Shown here piece after piece: positions 46,780-55,409 of a stretch of DNA of 64,000 bases; position 1 is the first letter of the stretch; the number at the start of each line of letters is the position of its first letter. Position numbers and translations under genes: made by a program. The notes beneath the pieces were generated by a model. That model made no database searches, was not told where the DNA came from, and saw nothing but the letters and a program-made list of their open reading frames with translations. Source of the stretch: Actinobacteria bacterium OV320 (lineage in GTDB: Bacteria > Actinomycetota > Actinomycetes > Streptomycetales > Streptomycetaceae); assembly GCA_001298545.1 (NCBI GenBank), contig LJCX01000028.1, positions 682,001-746,000 on the forward strand, read 5' to 3'.

Positions 46780-47601
46780 CTACGCCTGGGGCAGTGTGTC
46801 GCCCTGCACCGCCTGGACGTCCAGCTCCACCTTCAGGGTCGTGCCGATGGCCGCGATGCCCGCCTGGACGACCTGGTTGTAGTTCATCGCGAAGTCCTCG
46901 CGGTGCAGCTCCGTCGTGGCCCGGAAGGCGGCCCGGGTGCCGCCCCAGGGGTCGGAGCCGGTGCCCAGGTAGGCGAGGTCCAGGTCGACGGGACGGGCGA
47001 CACCGTGCAGGGACAGCTCGCCGTGGACGGTCCAGCGGTCCGGGCCCGCCGGGGTCAGGCCGGCGGAGCGGTAGGTGATCTCCGGGTACGTCTCGACGTC
47101 CAGGAAGTCCGCCGAGCGCAGGTGGGTGTCGCGCATGGCGTTGCCGGTGTCGATGGACGCCGCCCGGATCACCGCCTCCACGCGGGACCTGGCGATGTCG
47201 TGCGGGGCGACCTCGATCGCTGCCGAGAACTGCGTGAACCGCCCGCGCACGCTGGAGATGCCCAGGTGCTGGGCGACCGCGCCGACGGCGGAGTGCGCCG
47301 GGTCGACGGTCCAGGGCCCGGGCGGGGGCAGTTCCGTGCCGCCCTGCCGGGCCAGGGTCACGGTCCCCACCTCCGCGCGGCCGCTTGCCGTCACGATCGC
47401 GCTGGAAGCCGCGGGCGCGTACCCGACGGCCGTGACGATGACGGTGTACGCCCCCGGGACGAGCGCGGTCGCGTCCCGGACGGCGCCTTCCCCGTCGGCC
47501 TCGGCGCGCAGCACCTGGCCGCCCGCCATGTCGGTCACCGTGACGACCGCGTGCGACACGGCCCACCCGTCCCGCGTACGGATCTTCGCGGTCAGTCCCA
47601 T
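46780..47601 (-). CDS. YceI-family lipid-binding protein with carboxypeptidase-regulatory-like N-domain
   Basis: A 273-aa protein. Residues 1-85 form a beta-sandwich similar to the repeats in the transporter encoded upstream (WAVSHAVVTVTDMAGGQVLR ... PGAYTVIVTAVGY). Residues 92-270 form a YceI lipocalin-like domain (WTVDPAHSAVGAVAQHLGIS, YPEITYRS, WGGTRAAFRATTELHREDF). YceI proteins bind isoprenoid lipids. No signal peptide is seen, so it is probably cytoplasmic. It is the last gene of a marR-MFS-yceI run; 79 bp separate it from the transporter. Confidence 0.87.
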   Translation of the reverse strand: MGLTAKIRTRDGWAVSHAVVTVTDMAGGQVLRAEADGEGAVRDATALVPGAYTVIVTAVGYAPAASSAIVTASGRAEVGTVTLARQGGTELPPPGPWTVDPAHSAVGAVAQHLGISSVRGRFTQFSAAIEVAPHDIARSRVEAVIRAASIDTGNAMRDTHLRSADFLDVETYPEITYRSAGLTPAGPDRWTVHGELSLHGVARPVDLDLAYLGTGSDPWGGTRAAFRATTELHREDFAMNYNQVVQAGIAAIGTTLKVELDVQAVQGDTLPQA

Positions 47602-47680
47602 CTGATGTACTCCTCGAACTGGAACCGGCCCGGTGCGGGGCAGAACCCCCGCACCGGGCCGGAGCCGATAACTGTCGGAA

Positions 47681-50242
47681 CTACTCGCCGGGGTGGGCGA
47701 GTTCGATGTCGTGGCCGTCGACGCCGGCGCCCGCCACGGTCAGCGCGGTGGCCACCGGCGGGTAGCCGGTCGCGATGACCGTGTACTCGCCACCGTCGAG
47801 GTCGGCGAAGGCGTACGCCCCGTCCGCGCCGGTGGTGGCGGTGCCGACCACGTTGCCCGCCGCGTCGACGAGGGTCACGCGCGCGTCGGCCAGCGGACCG
47901 TACGGCGCCCGGACGACGCCCTGGAGCTGGGCGCCCGCTTCGAGGACGACCTCCTCGCGGGTCACGCCTGTCGCGCCGACCTCGACGGGCAGGGCGCGCG
48001 GCCGGAACCCGACGGCGTTCACCGCGACGGTCACGGCGCCCGGCACCAGCTCGGCGAAGGAGAACTCGCCCTGCTCACCGGTGGCCGCGGTGGCCAGCAG
48101 ATCGCCGCGCACATCGGTGACGATCACCATGGCGTCCTTGACCGGCTCGCCCGATTCGGCGGCGCGCACGACCCCGCTGAGGCCGCTGGTCCCGCTGAGC
48201 AGGATGTCGTACGCGACCGGCTCACCGTTCACGACGATCGTGGAGGCCTGCGGCTGGAAGCCGTCGGCGGAGGCGATCAGCACGTACGAACCCGTGCCCG
48301 GCGCGTCCAGTCCGTAGGAACCGTCGGCCTGCGCGACCGACCGGCCGAGCTGGCGTCCGGCGAGCGAGATCAGGGTGACGGCGGCCTGCGGGACGGGCGC
48401 GCTCTCCGCGCCGCGCACGAAGCCGTGCACCGGGATACCGCCCGAGGGCGCCTGGAGGGGCTCGGCGGTGGCGACGGCGGCGAGCCGCTGTGTGCCCTGC
48501 GGACCGGCCTCCCGGCCCGGCTCGGCAGCGGTCTCGGCGACCGCCCAGCTGGGGACGTGCTCCTCGGCGGGAGCGGTGACCGCGGCCGGAGCCGGAGCCG
48601 TAGCCGCTGCCGGGGCAGTGGCGGCGTTCTCCGCCTCCGCCGTGGCGGCCTGTGCCAGCGCGCCCTTGGTCCGCAGCGGGACCTCCTTGATGAACAGGGT
48701 GATCAGCAGGGCGAGCAGCGCCAGGACGGACGCGATCAGGAAGACGTCCGCGATGCCGTGGCCGTACGCGCTCTCCATGACCGTGCGCAGCGGCGCGGGC
48801 AGCTTGTCCATGTCCGGGATCGAGCTGGAGGAGCTCGAACCGGAGGCGAGGGAGGCGTACTTGGGGCCGAGGTCGGTGATGCCGTCCTTGGCGTAGTCGG
48901 TGATCCGGTTGGCCATGACGGCGCCCAGCGCCGAGACGCCCATCGCACCGCCCAGGGACCGGAAGAAGGTGACCGTGGAGCTGGCGGAGCCGAGGTCCTT
49001 CGGCTCGACCTGGTTCTGCGTCGAGAGCACCAGGTTCTGCATCATCATGCCGACACCGAGGCCCAGCAGGGCCATGAAGACCGCGGTCTTCCAGTACTCC
49101 GTGTCGTAGCGGATGGTGCCCAGCAGACCGAGGCCGGCCGTGATGAGCACGCCACCGCTGACCAGCCAGGCCTTCCACTTGCCGGTCTTGGTGATGAACT
49201 GCCCGGAGACGGTGGAGGAGACGAACAGGCCGCCGATCATCGGGATCGTCATGACGCCCGACATGGTCGGGGACTTGTCCCGGGCCAGCTGGAAGTACTG
49301 GGCGAAGAACACCGTGCCGGAGAACATCGCGACACCGACGAACATCGAGGCGATGGAGGACAGGGTGATGGTGCGGTTGCGGAAGAGGCGCAGCGGGATG
49401 ATCGGCTCGGTGGCCTTCGACTCGACGAGCACGAAGATCAGCCCGAGTGCGATCGAGCCCGCGACCATCGCGTACGTCTGCCACGACAGCCAGTCGTACT
49501 TGTCACCGGCGAAGGTGACCCAGACCAGCAGCAGCGACACCGCGGCGGAGATGAAGAACGCGCCGGCCCAGTCGACCTTCACGTCCCGCTTCACGGTGGG
49601 CAGGTGCAGGGTCTTCTGGAGCACGATCAGCGCGATGACGGCGAAGGGGACGCCGACGTAGAAGCACCAGCGCCAGCCGAGCCAGCTGGTGTCGGTGATG
49701 ACACCGCCGAGCAGCGGACCGCCGACGGTGGCGACGGCGAAGGTCGCGCCGAGGTAGCCGGAGTAACGGCCGCGCTCACGCGGGGAGATCATCGCCGCCA
49801 TGACGATCTGCGCGAGGGCGGACAGGCCGCCGACGCCGACGCCCTGCACGACACGGCAGGCGATCAGCATGCCGGGGTTCTGCGACAGACCGGCGGCCGC
49901 GGACCCGAGCACATAGATGACCAGCGCTATCTGGACGAGCGCCTTCTTGGGGTACAGGTCGGCGAGCTTGCCCCAGAGCGGGGTGGTCGCCGTCATCGAC
50001 AGCAGGGTGGCGGTCACGACCCAGGTGTAGGCGGACTGGCCGCCGCCGAGGTCGCCGATGATCTCCGGCAGGGCGTTCGAGACGATCGTGGACGAGAGGA
50101 TCGCCACGAACATCCCGAGCAGCAGCCCGGAGAGGGCCTCCATGATCTGCCGGTGGGTCATCGGAGTGGCCTCGGCGGAGCCGTGGGACCCTCCGCCGTG
50201 CTTCGCGTGAGCCCGCACACCGGCTGGTGTGGTCGTTGCCAT
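47681..50242 (-). CDS. MFS transporter fused to three carboxypeptidase-regulatory-like repeats
   Basis: An 853-aa protein. Residues 1-520 form a 14-helix DHA2 exporter (LSSTIVSNALPEIIGDLGGG, LWGKLADLYPKKALVQIA). An Ala/Glu/Pro-rich linker (about 530-600) leads to three beta-sandwich repeats of about 85 residues (about 605-850). Each carries the pattern G-xVR-x-A ... V-x-L-D/SL-A-G ... G-Y/F-x-P. With an even helix number the repeats would be cytoplasmic, unusual for this fold. It is preceded by marR and followed by yceI carrying one such domain. Confidence 0.9.
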   Translation of the reverse strand: MATTTPAGVRAHAKHGGGSHGSAEATPMTHRQIMEALSGLLLGMFVAILSSTIVSNALPEIIGDLGGGQSAYTWVVTATLLSMTATTPLWGKLADLYPKKALVQIALVIYVLGSAAAGLSQNPGMLIACRVVQGVGVGGLSALAQIVMAAMISPRERGRYSGYLGATFAVATVGGPLLGGVITDTSWLGWRWCFYVGVPFAVIALIVLQKTLHLPTVKRDVKVDWAGAFFISAAVSLLLVWVTFAGDKYDWLSWQTYAMVAGSIALGLIFVLVESKATEPIIPLRLFRNRTITLSSIASMFVGVAMFSGTVFFAQYFQLARDKSPTMSGVMTIPMIGGLFVSSTVSGQFITKTGKWKAWLVSGGVLITAGLGLLGTIRYDTEYWKTAVFMALLGLGVGMMMQNLVLSTQNQVEPKDLGSASSTVTFFRSLGGAMGVSALGAVMANRITDYAKDGITDLGPKYASLASGSSSSSSIPDMDKLPAPLRTVMESAYGHGIADVFLIASVLALLALLITLFIKEVPLRTKGALAQAATAEAENAATAPAAATAPAPAAVTAPAEEHVPSWAVAETAAEPGREAGPQGTQRLAAVATAEPLQAPSGGIPVHGFVRGAESAPVPQAAVTLISLAGRQLGRSVAQADGSYGLDAPGTGSYVLIASADGFQPQASTIVVNGEPVAYDILLSGTSGLSGVVRAAESGEPVKDAMVIVTDVRGDLLATAATGEQGEFSFAELVPGAVTVAVNAVGFRPRALPVEVGATGVTREEVVLEAGAQLQGVVRAPYGPLADARVTLVDAAGNVVGTATTGADGAYAFADLDGGEYTVIATGYPPVATALTVAGAGVDGHDIELAHPGE

Positions 50243-50255
50243 GGGCTTCCTTTTC

Positions 50256-50783
50256 CTATGTTGCTTGTGCGGGTGTACGGGTGGTCGGTGTCTGTTCGCT
50301 TACGGGAACGGGAGGCGGCGGCGCGGGCGGGGCCGGCGGCCGGTGCGTGACCGTCCGGCAGTCGCCGAAGCTGGCGCGCAGCCGGGTCAGCAAGGCGATC
50401 AGCCGGCCGACCTCGGCGTCGGTCCAGTCACCGAGCCGTTCCGCCAGCAGTTCGGTGCTCCGGCGGGACAGCTCGACGAGCATCGCGTGGCCCTCGGGCG
50501 TGAGGTGCAGGATGCGGGAGCGCTTGTCCGCCGGGTCGGGGGAGCGTTCGATCCAGCCCCGGTCGGCGAGGTGCGCGGCGTGTCGGCTGGTCACAGACAT
50601 GTCGACGGCGAGCAGCTCGGAGAGAGCGCTCATGCGCATGTCGCCGTGGCGGCCGAGGAGCGCCAGTACGCCGGCCGAGCCCGCGGAGCAGTCGGGCGGC
50701 AGGATCCGCCCGAGGTCACGCTTGACCGCCCCGACGGCACTGAGCTGACGCGCCAGCTCCTCGTACTGCGCCTGCCCTGCCAT
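50256..50783 (-). CDS. MarR-family regulator of the transporter operon
   Basis: A 175-aa winged-helix protein with LSELLAVDMSVTSRHAAHLAD, the recognition region, and DPADKRSRILHLTPEGHAML, the wing. It ends in a Pro-rich tail. ATG 50783 is preferred over ATG 50816 since GGGAGGTGTG precedes it and the second operator would otherwise overlap the coding region. The transporter gene begins 14 bp after its stop, so it is autoregulated with the pump. Confidence 0.88.
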   Translation of the reverse strand: MAGQAQYEELARQLSAVGAVKRDLGRILPPDCSAGSAGVLALLGRHGDMRMSALSELLAVDMSVTSRHAAHLADRGWIERSPDPADKRSRILHLTPEGHAMLVELSRRSTELLAERLGDWTDAEVGRLIALLTRLRASFGDCRTVTHRPPAPPAPPPPVPVSEQTPTTRTPAQAT

Positions 50784-50799
50784 CACACCTCCCAGTTTG

Positions 50800-50841
50800 T
50801 TGCTTAGGGCAACCATAGGAGCGGTTGGTTGCTACAGGCAA
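50800..50841. promoter_or_regulatory. Two identical-pattern MarR operators TTGCTNNNGGCAA
   Basis: TTGCTTAGGGCAA (50800-50812) and TTGCTACAGGCAA (50829-50841) share all but the central bases and are 29 bp apart. They sit just upstream of the marR start codon. Autorepression by two dimers is the likely reading. Confidence 0.72.
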
Positions 50842-51199
50842 ATAAAACTGCCGTGAGGCCCGCAAAAAGTTGGCAAAGGCAAGTATTGCAACGGTAAATG
50901 TGCAGGTGGGGGCGGTGCGGGTGCCCGATCCGAGCGGGATCGGGGGCGCGGCAGCGGGGCTTGGCAGCGGGGGCCCGGCGGCGGGCGTCCGCAGCGGCGG
51001 CTCGGTAGCGGGGGTGGCTGGCAGCGGGGGTGGCTGGCGCGGCCCGAGCCGCCTCCCGGTGCGGCGGTGCGGCGGGGCGGCGAGGCGGAGCGGTGCGGCG
51101 GTGCGGCGGGGCCCGCCACCGGGTCCGGGGGGTTCCGTTCGGCCGGACTTCCTACCCCCACTTGGGGCGCCCCGCGCATTTTCGCTAGTGTCTCGGCCC
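50842..51199. other. Intergenic region with GCGGCGGTGCGGC low-complexity sequence
   Basis: A 358-bp gap with long runs of GCGG units at 51040-51120 and no convincing gene. Its right end holds CCCCACTTGGGG and a TAGTGT -10-like box (51186-51191) eight bases before the ATG of the next gene. Confidence 0.5.
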
Positions 51200-51397
51200 A
51201 TGGCTAACACGCAGGGCCCCCAGGGCAACCACGACCCCGCCGGCAGCACCCAGATGTTCCGCGCGTTCGTCGACGACGGCGCCCCCCGGGCCGCCCAGCC
51301 GGCCCCCACCCAGTCCGGCCCCCGTATCGGCCTGATCGTCGGCATCGTCGCCGCGGTCGTGATCGTCGCCGCGGTCGCCTGGCTGGCGCTGAAGTAA
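51200..51397 (+). CDS. Small single-pass membrane protein (65 aa)
   Basis: MANTQGPQGNHDPAGSTQMF, a hydrophilic start with TQMFRAF, followed by one C-terminal membrane helix (IGLIVGIVAAVVIVAAVAWL). It is tail-anchored with only a Lys after the helix. The -10-like TAGTGT eight bases upstream and lack of a ribosome site suggest a leaderless mRNA. Conserved small proteins of this kind occur in Streptomyces; function unknown. Confidence 0.65.
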   Translation: MANTQGPQGNHDPAGSTQMFRAFVDDGAPRAAQPAPTQSGPRIGLIVGIVAAVVIVAAVAWLALK

Positions 51398-51518
51398 CCG
51401 CCGGCCCGCACCGGACAGGGTGACGGGGTGACGGGGTGACCGAGCGCGTCTACCGCCGTGCGTCACAGCGGGGTCGGCGCGCACGCCCCCGTCTCCCCGC
51501 ATGTCCGGCGCCGCCCGC

Positions 51519-52328
51519 TCACTCCCACCGGACCGACACGTCCCGCGTCTCGACGTGCATGCCCAGCGGTACGCGCCACGCGTCGACGCAGACCGTCCAG
51601 GTCTTCTCCTCGCGCGCTCCCGCGGCGATCGGCGTCGGGAGCGCGGCCGTCGACTCGCGTGTCGCCCAGTCGATGCCGATCGCGTCGATGACATGGGTCC
51701 CGAAGGTGACCGTGCCGGAACGCACCGCGGTACCACCGGAGTTGCGGAAGGTGAGGGTCACGTCCTCGCACCACCGTTGATCCGTCCCCGCGCGGACGGG
51801 CTCGCTCACGGCCAGCGAGGCAGGTCCCGCGGGCGCGGTGCTCGGCGGGGCCGTGGGCGACGGTGAGGACGCGTCCGGAGGCGTACCGCCCGTGGAGCCG
51901 CCCGCCGCACCCCCAGAGCCGCCCTCGGCGCCAGGGGAGCCGCCCGGGGTGCCTGAGGCGCCCGGGACGCCAGGGGTGGTGGTCCGGGAGGCGCCGGACC
52001 CGGTGTCGCCTCCGCCGGTGCCCTCCCACCCGTGTCCGGCCGTTTCGCCCGCCGGGGCCCCCGGACCGGCCGGCCCCGCGGGGGAGCCGCTCTCGTCGTC
52101 CAGCGGGACGAGCCGTACTCCGCCCGTCGGATCCGCCGAGTCGCCGGTCCGCGTGTCCGGCAGCGCGGTGTCGCCCGCTCCGCCGATGGCGACGTAGCCG
52201 CCCCTGTGCCCGTCTCCCCCGCAGGCGGCCAACAGGCCGGCCGCCATCACGACGGCGGCCGCCGACGCGCCCCATAAGGCGCCCCGGCGGCCACGTGCCC
52301 GTGTCGGATCCCGTGTCGGACTTCGCAT
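51519..52328 (-). CDS. Lipoprotein with disordered linker and C-terminal beta domain
   Basis: A 269-aa protein. A long Arg-rich n-region is followed by a hydrophobic core and lipobox LLAAC (Cys near residue 36). Residues 45-160 are Gly/Ser/Thr/Pro-rich. The C-terminal 100 residues (SLAVSEPVRAGTDQRWCEDV ... TWTVCVDAWRVPLGMH) look like a beta-sandwich with two cysteines. No enzyme motif is seen. It is downstream of sigN in the same direction but separate. The assignment as a lipoprotein is firm; the role is unknown. Confidence 0.75.
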   Translation of the reverse strand: MRSPTRDPTRARGRRGALWGASAAAVVMAAGLLAACGGDGHRGGYVAIGGAGDTALPDTRTGDSADPTGGVRLVPLDDESGSPAGPAGPGAPAGETAGHGWEGTGGGDTGSGASRTTTPGVPGASGTPGGSPGAEGGSGGAAGGSTGGTPPDASSPSPTAPPSTAPAGPASLAVSEPVRAGTDQRWCEDVTLTFRNSGGTAVRSGTVTFGTHVIDAIGIDWATRESTAALPTPIAAGAREEKTWTVCVDAWRVPLGMHVETRDVSVRWE

Positions 52329-52382
52329 CGCGTCAGTGTCGCTGACGCTCCGTCAGGAGGGAAGTCCTCGGGCCGCGTCCGG

Positions 52383-53291
52383 CTAGTCGGAGATCAGGCC
52401 CTCGCGCAGTTGCGCCAGGGTCCGGGTCAGCAGACGGGAGACGTGCATCTGGGAGATGCCGACCTCCTCGCCGATCTGGGACTGGGTCATGTTGGCGAAG
52501 AAGCGCAGCATGATGATGCGGCGCTCGCGGGGCGGGAGCTTGGCCAGCAGCGGCTTCAGCGACTCGCGGTACTCCACGCCCTCCAGGGCCGTGTCCTCGT
52601 AGCCGAGGCGGTCGGCCAGGGAGCCCTCGCCGCCGTCGTCCTCCGGGGCCGGGGAGTCCAGCGAGGAGGCCGTGTAGGCGTTGCCGACCGCGAGGCCGTC
52701 GACGACGTCCTCCTCGGACACGCCCAGCACCGCGGCGAGTTCGGCGACCGTCGGCGAGCGGTCCAGTTTCTGGGAGAGCTCGTCGCTGGCCTTGGTGAGG
52801 GCCAGGCGCAGTTCCTGGAGGCGGCGCGGGACGCGCACCGACCACGAGGTGTCGCGGAAGAAGCGCTTGATCTCGCCCACGACCGTCGGCATGGCGAACG
52901 TCGGGAACTCCACACCCCGTTCGCAGTCGAAGCGGTCGATCGCCTTGATCAGGCCGATGGTGCCGACCTGGACGATGTCCTCCATCGGTTCGTTGCGCGA
53001 GCGGAAGCGGGCCGCCGCGTAACGCACGAGGGGGAGGTTGAGCTCGATGAGGGTGTCCCGGACGTACATGCGCTCGGGGCTGTCCTCGGCGAGGGTGGCC
53101 AGTCGCAGGAACAGGGAGCGGGACAGGGTGCGGGTGTCGATGGCCCCTGTCGTGAGTACCGGGGCCGGAGCGGCCTCGGGGGCCGTGACGTCGTCGAGCA
53201 CGTCGAGCACGGCGGGCTCGACGGGCGCGCTTGGCGCGGACTCGCTCTTTGTGAGCGTGAGCACCTCGGAGCTGCCCTGATCTGCGGACAT
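52383..53291 (-). CDS. sigN: SigB/F/G-type sigma factor SigN
   Basis: A 302-aa stress/development sigma factor. Residues 1-65 are a variable leader (MSADQGSSEVLTLTKSESAP). Region 2 has NEPMEDIVQVGTIGLIKAID, region 3 RVPRRLQELRLALTKA, region 4 ANMTQSQIGEEVGISQMHVS. From memory this start matches S. coelicolor SigN (SCO4034), and the neighbour matches SigF, so the symbol is used. Start ATG 53291 has GGGGGTGG upstream. SigN acts in aerial hyphae development. A palindrome lies 140 bp upstream. Confidence 0.88.
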   Translation of the reverse strand: MSADQGSSEVLTLTKSESAPSAPVEPAVLDVLDDVTAPEAAPAPVLTTGAIDTRTLSRSLFLRLATLAEDSPERMYVRDTLIELNLPLVRYAAARFRSRNEPMEDIVQVGTIGLIKAIDRFDCERGVEFPTFAMPTVVGEIKRFFRDTSWSVRVPRRLQELRLALTKASDELSQKLDRSPTVAELAAVLGVSEEDVVDGLAVGNAYTASSLDSPAPEDDGGEGSLADRLGYEDTALEGVEYRESLKPLLAKLPPRERRIIMLRFFANMTQSQIGEEVGISQMHVSRLLTRTLAQLREGLISD

Positions 53292-53430
53292 GCCACCCCC
53301 TTTGGGTCGCGGGACGGTCGCGGCGAACATTCCCGCTTGAGGAACGTCAGCCTTCACCTGAATACCGGAGCCGAAGCCCCGGCAAACGCGCTTCCGGCAG
53401 AATGTCACATGTCGGCAACACGCTGTAGTG

Positions 53431-53444
53431 ACATGTCGACATGT
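53431..53444. promoter_or_regulatory. ACATGTCGACATGT palindrome upstream of sigN
   Basis: A perfect 14-bp palindrome about 140 bp before the sigN start, with a second ACATGTCGG half-copy at about 53407-53415. It could bind a developmental regulator; none is named with confidence. Confidence 0.5.
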
Positions 53445-53595
53445 GAGTGACGAATCAGCCCTGGAAAGAGGGGGTCTGACGGCATTTCAGCGCAGATCTG
53501 CCGGGAAGGGGCCGGTTGAGTGATTCGCTCTCAGCGGTGACGACTCGCTCATGCTTCCGAGCCCTGATCGAGTGACGTGTCCTTCGGGCCCCGCG

Positions 53596-54510
53596 TCACG
53601 CCTCGATGCGGTTCGCCGAGCGAAGCCGCTGGAAGCTACGCGCGAGTAGCCGGGACACGTGCATCTGGGAGACACCGAGTTCGGCACTGATCTGGGACTG
53701 CGTGAGGTTGCTGTAGTAGCGCAGGAGCAGGATGCGCTGCTCGCGCTCGGGGAGTTGGACCAGGAGGTGGCGCACGAGGTCGCGGTGCTCGACGCCGTCC
53801 AGCGCCGGATCCTCGTAGCCGAGGCGGTCCAGCAGGCCCGGCAGGCCGTCGCCCTCCTGGGCCGCCTCCAGCGAGGTGGCGTGGTAGGAGCGGCCCGCCT
53901 CGATGCAGGAGAGCACCTCGTCCTCGCCGATGCGCAGCCGCTCGGCGATCTCGGCCGTCGTCGGAGTGCGGCCGAAGGCGGTCGTCAGGTCCTCGGTCGC
54001 GCTGTTGACCTGCACCCACAACTCGTGCAGCCGGCGCGGTACGTGGACCGTGCGGACGTTGTCGCGGAAGTACCGCTTGATCTCGCCGATCACCGTCGGC
54101 ATGGCGAACGTCGGGAACTGCACGCCCCGCTCCGGGTCGAAGCGGTCGATGGCGTTGATCAGGCCGATGGTGCCGACCTGGACGACGTCCTCCATCGGTT
54201 CGTTGCGGGAGCGGAAGCGGGCGGCCGCGTAGCGCACGAGCGGGAGGTTGGCCTCGATGAGCGCCCCGCGCACCCGGTTGTGCTCCGGCGTGCCCGGCTG
54301 GAGCTCCTTGAGCTCACCGAAGAGCAGCTGGGTCAGCGCCCGGGTGTCGGCGCCCCGGCGCCGCTCGGGCGGCTGGACGGGTTCCGTGGGGACTTCCGCG
54401 AGGGCTTCCGTGACGGCTGCCGCAGGGGCCTGCGGGACGGCTTCCAGGGCAGGCGCGGGGGCGGGTGCCGGGGGTGCCTCTTCCTGAGGCGGCGCAGTAC
54501 TGGCCGACAC
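53596..54510 (-). CDS. sigF: SigB/F/G-type sigma factor SigF (spore maturation)
   Basis: A 304-aa sigma factor with an Ala/Pro-rich leader (1-55), region 2 PMEDVVQVGTIGLINAIDRF, region 3 VHVPRRLHELWVQVNSATED, and region 4 SNLTQSQISAELGVSQMHVS. It closely resembles its neighbour SigN, indicating an old duplication. In S. coelicolor SigF (SCO4035) is needed for late spore maturation; orthology is from memory and synteny. GTG 54510 is preferred (GAGG upstream); GTG 54522 is also in frame. Upstream TGCAC-TGT-GTGCA may be regulatory. Confidence 0.88.
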   Translation of the reverse strand: MSASTAPPQEEAPPAPAPAPALEAVPQAPAAAVTEALAEVPTEPVQPPERRRGADTRALTQLLFGELKELQPGTPEHNRVRGALIEANLPLVRYAAARFRSRNEPMEDVVQVGTIGLINAIDRFDPERGVQFPTFAMPTVIGEIKRYFRDNVRTVHVPRRLHELWVQVNSATEDLTTAFGRTPTTAEIAERLRIGEDEVLSCIEAGRSYHATSLEAAQEGDGLPGLLDRLGYEDPALDGVEHRDLVRHLLVQLPEREQRILLLRYYSNLTQSQISAELGVSQMHVSRLLARSFQRLRSANRIEA

Positions 54511-54663
54511 GGTCAACGCCACCTCTTCGTCAGGTCAACATCGGTCAACTCATCCGTCAAAAGCGGTCATAGCATCACAAGACATGTGCACTGTGTGCAA
54601 GCACCCCATAACGCCGTGTTGAAGGAGAAGTTCAGCCGTACACCTTGATTCCCGGCGTGCGAA

Positions 54664-54690
54664 AGCCCCCCGCTGTTCCCGCGGAGGGCT
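54664..54690 (-). terminator. Terminator of the Dabb-protein gene
   Basis: AGCCCCCCGC and GCGGAGGGCT form a 10-bp stem with a 7-nt loop; on the minus strand it is followed by TTCGC. Confidence 0.7.
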
Positions 54691-54736
54691 CCGAACCGAC
54701 GAAAGGGCTGCTTGAAAGTGCGCCGAGAAGGGCGGC

Positions 54737-55030
54737 TCAGAACTCGTAGTCGGCGACCACCCAGGTGGCGAACTCGCGCCACAGGGCGACGCCCTCCTGG
54801 TGGGCCGGGTGCTCGATGTACCGCTTCAGCGCGTCCGCGTCCTCGACCGCCGAGTTGATCGCGAAGTCGTAGGCGATGGGCCGGTCGCTGATGTTCCAGC
54901 CCAGCTCCCAGAAGCGCAGCTCCTCGATCCGGCCGCCGAGCGCCCGGAAGGCCGCTTCACCCCGCACGACCCGGGGGTCGTCGCGCTCGACGCCCTCGTT
55001 GAGCTTGAAAAGGACCAGGTGGCGGATCAT
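54737..55030 (-). CDS. Dabb (stress-responsive dimeric alpha/beta barrel) family protein
   Basis: A 97-aa protein starting MIRHLVLFKLNEGV, with ELGWNISDRP, YDFAINSAVEDADAL, HPAHQEGVALWREFATW and a C-terminal VVADYEF, the standard Dabb landmarks. Small dimeric barrels of this family include polyketide cyclases and stress proteins. ATG 55030 is chosen over GTG 55036 because GGGAG is well spaced from it. Probably in one transcript with the small gene upstream. Confidence 0.9.
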   Translation of the reverse strand: MIRHLVLFKLNEGVERDDPRVVRGEAAFRALGGRIEELRFWELGWNISDRPIAYDFAINSAVEDADALKRYIEHPAHQEGVALWREFATWVVADYEF

Positions 55031-55048
55031 GGGCACTCCCAGTGCGAG

Positions 55049-55225
55049 CTACTCGGCCCCGTCGGCCAGCCAGGTGAAGAAGTCGCCGACGGCCTTGGCG
55101 GCGTCCGATATGCCCTGGAAGCCTATCTGGACGTAGTCGGCCGCCTTCGCCGGGTCCGTGATGATCACGTAGAGCACGAAGACCACGAGTACGTAGACGG
55201 CGATCTTCTTGGCGTTCACCGCCAC
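55049..55225 (-). CDS. Small membrane protein (58 aa)
   Basis: VAVNAKKIAVYVLVVFVLYV, a short basic start and one membrane helix, followed by an amphipathic region IGFQGISDAAKAVGDFFTWL. Start GTG 55225 has GGAGG four bases upstream; GTG 55219 is an alternative. It precedes the Dabb gene by 18 bp. It resembles conserved small Streptomyces proteins of unknown role. Confidence 0.72.
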   Translation of the reverse strand: MAVNAKKIAVYVLVVFVLYVIITDPAKAADYVQIGFQGISDAAKAVGDFFTWLADGAE

Positions 55226-55409
55226 CTGGCCTCCCCTGTATGAGCCCACCCGGGCCTTGTTGACGGCGGCGAGTGTAACCGTAAGTGCGATTTTCACACC
55301 GCTTTTGAATGTCCACGGCGCGTTCGTGAACCGATCGCGGGTCGTCATCCGATGAGGGGGTGAACGCCGGTGCGTGCCGGGCGGAGTGGAAGAAGGGAAG
55401 GGGAGGAAA

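Noticed and set aside
47693..50350. 885-codon plus-strand frame opposite the MFS-repeat gene
   Set aside because: Shadow frame caused by GC-rich codons; no start signal or domain.
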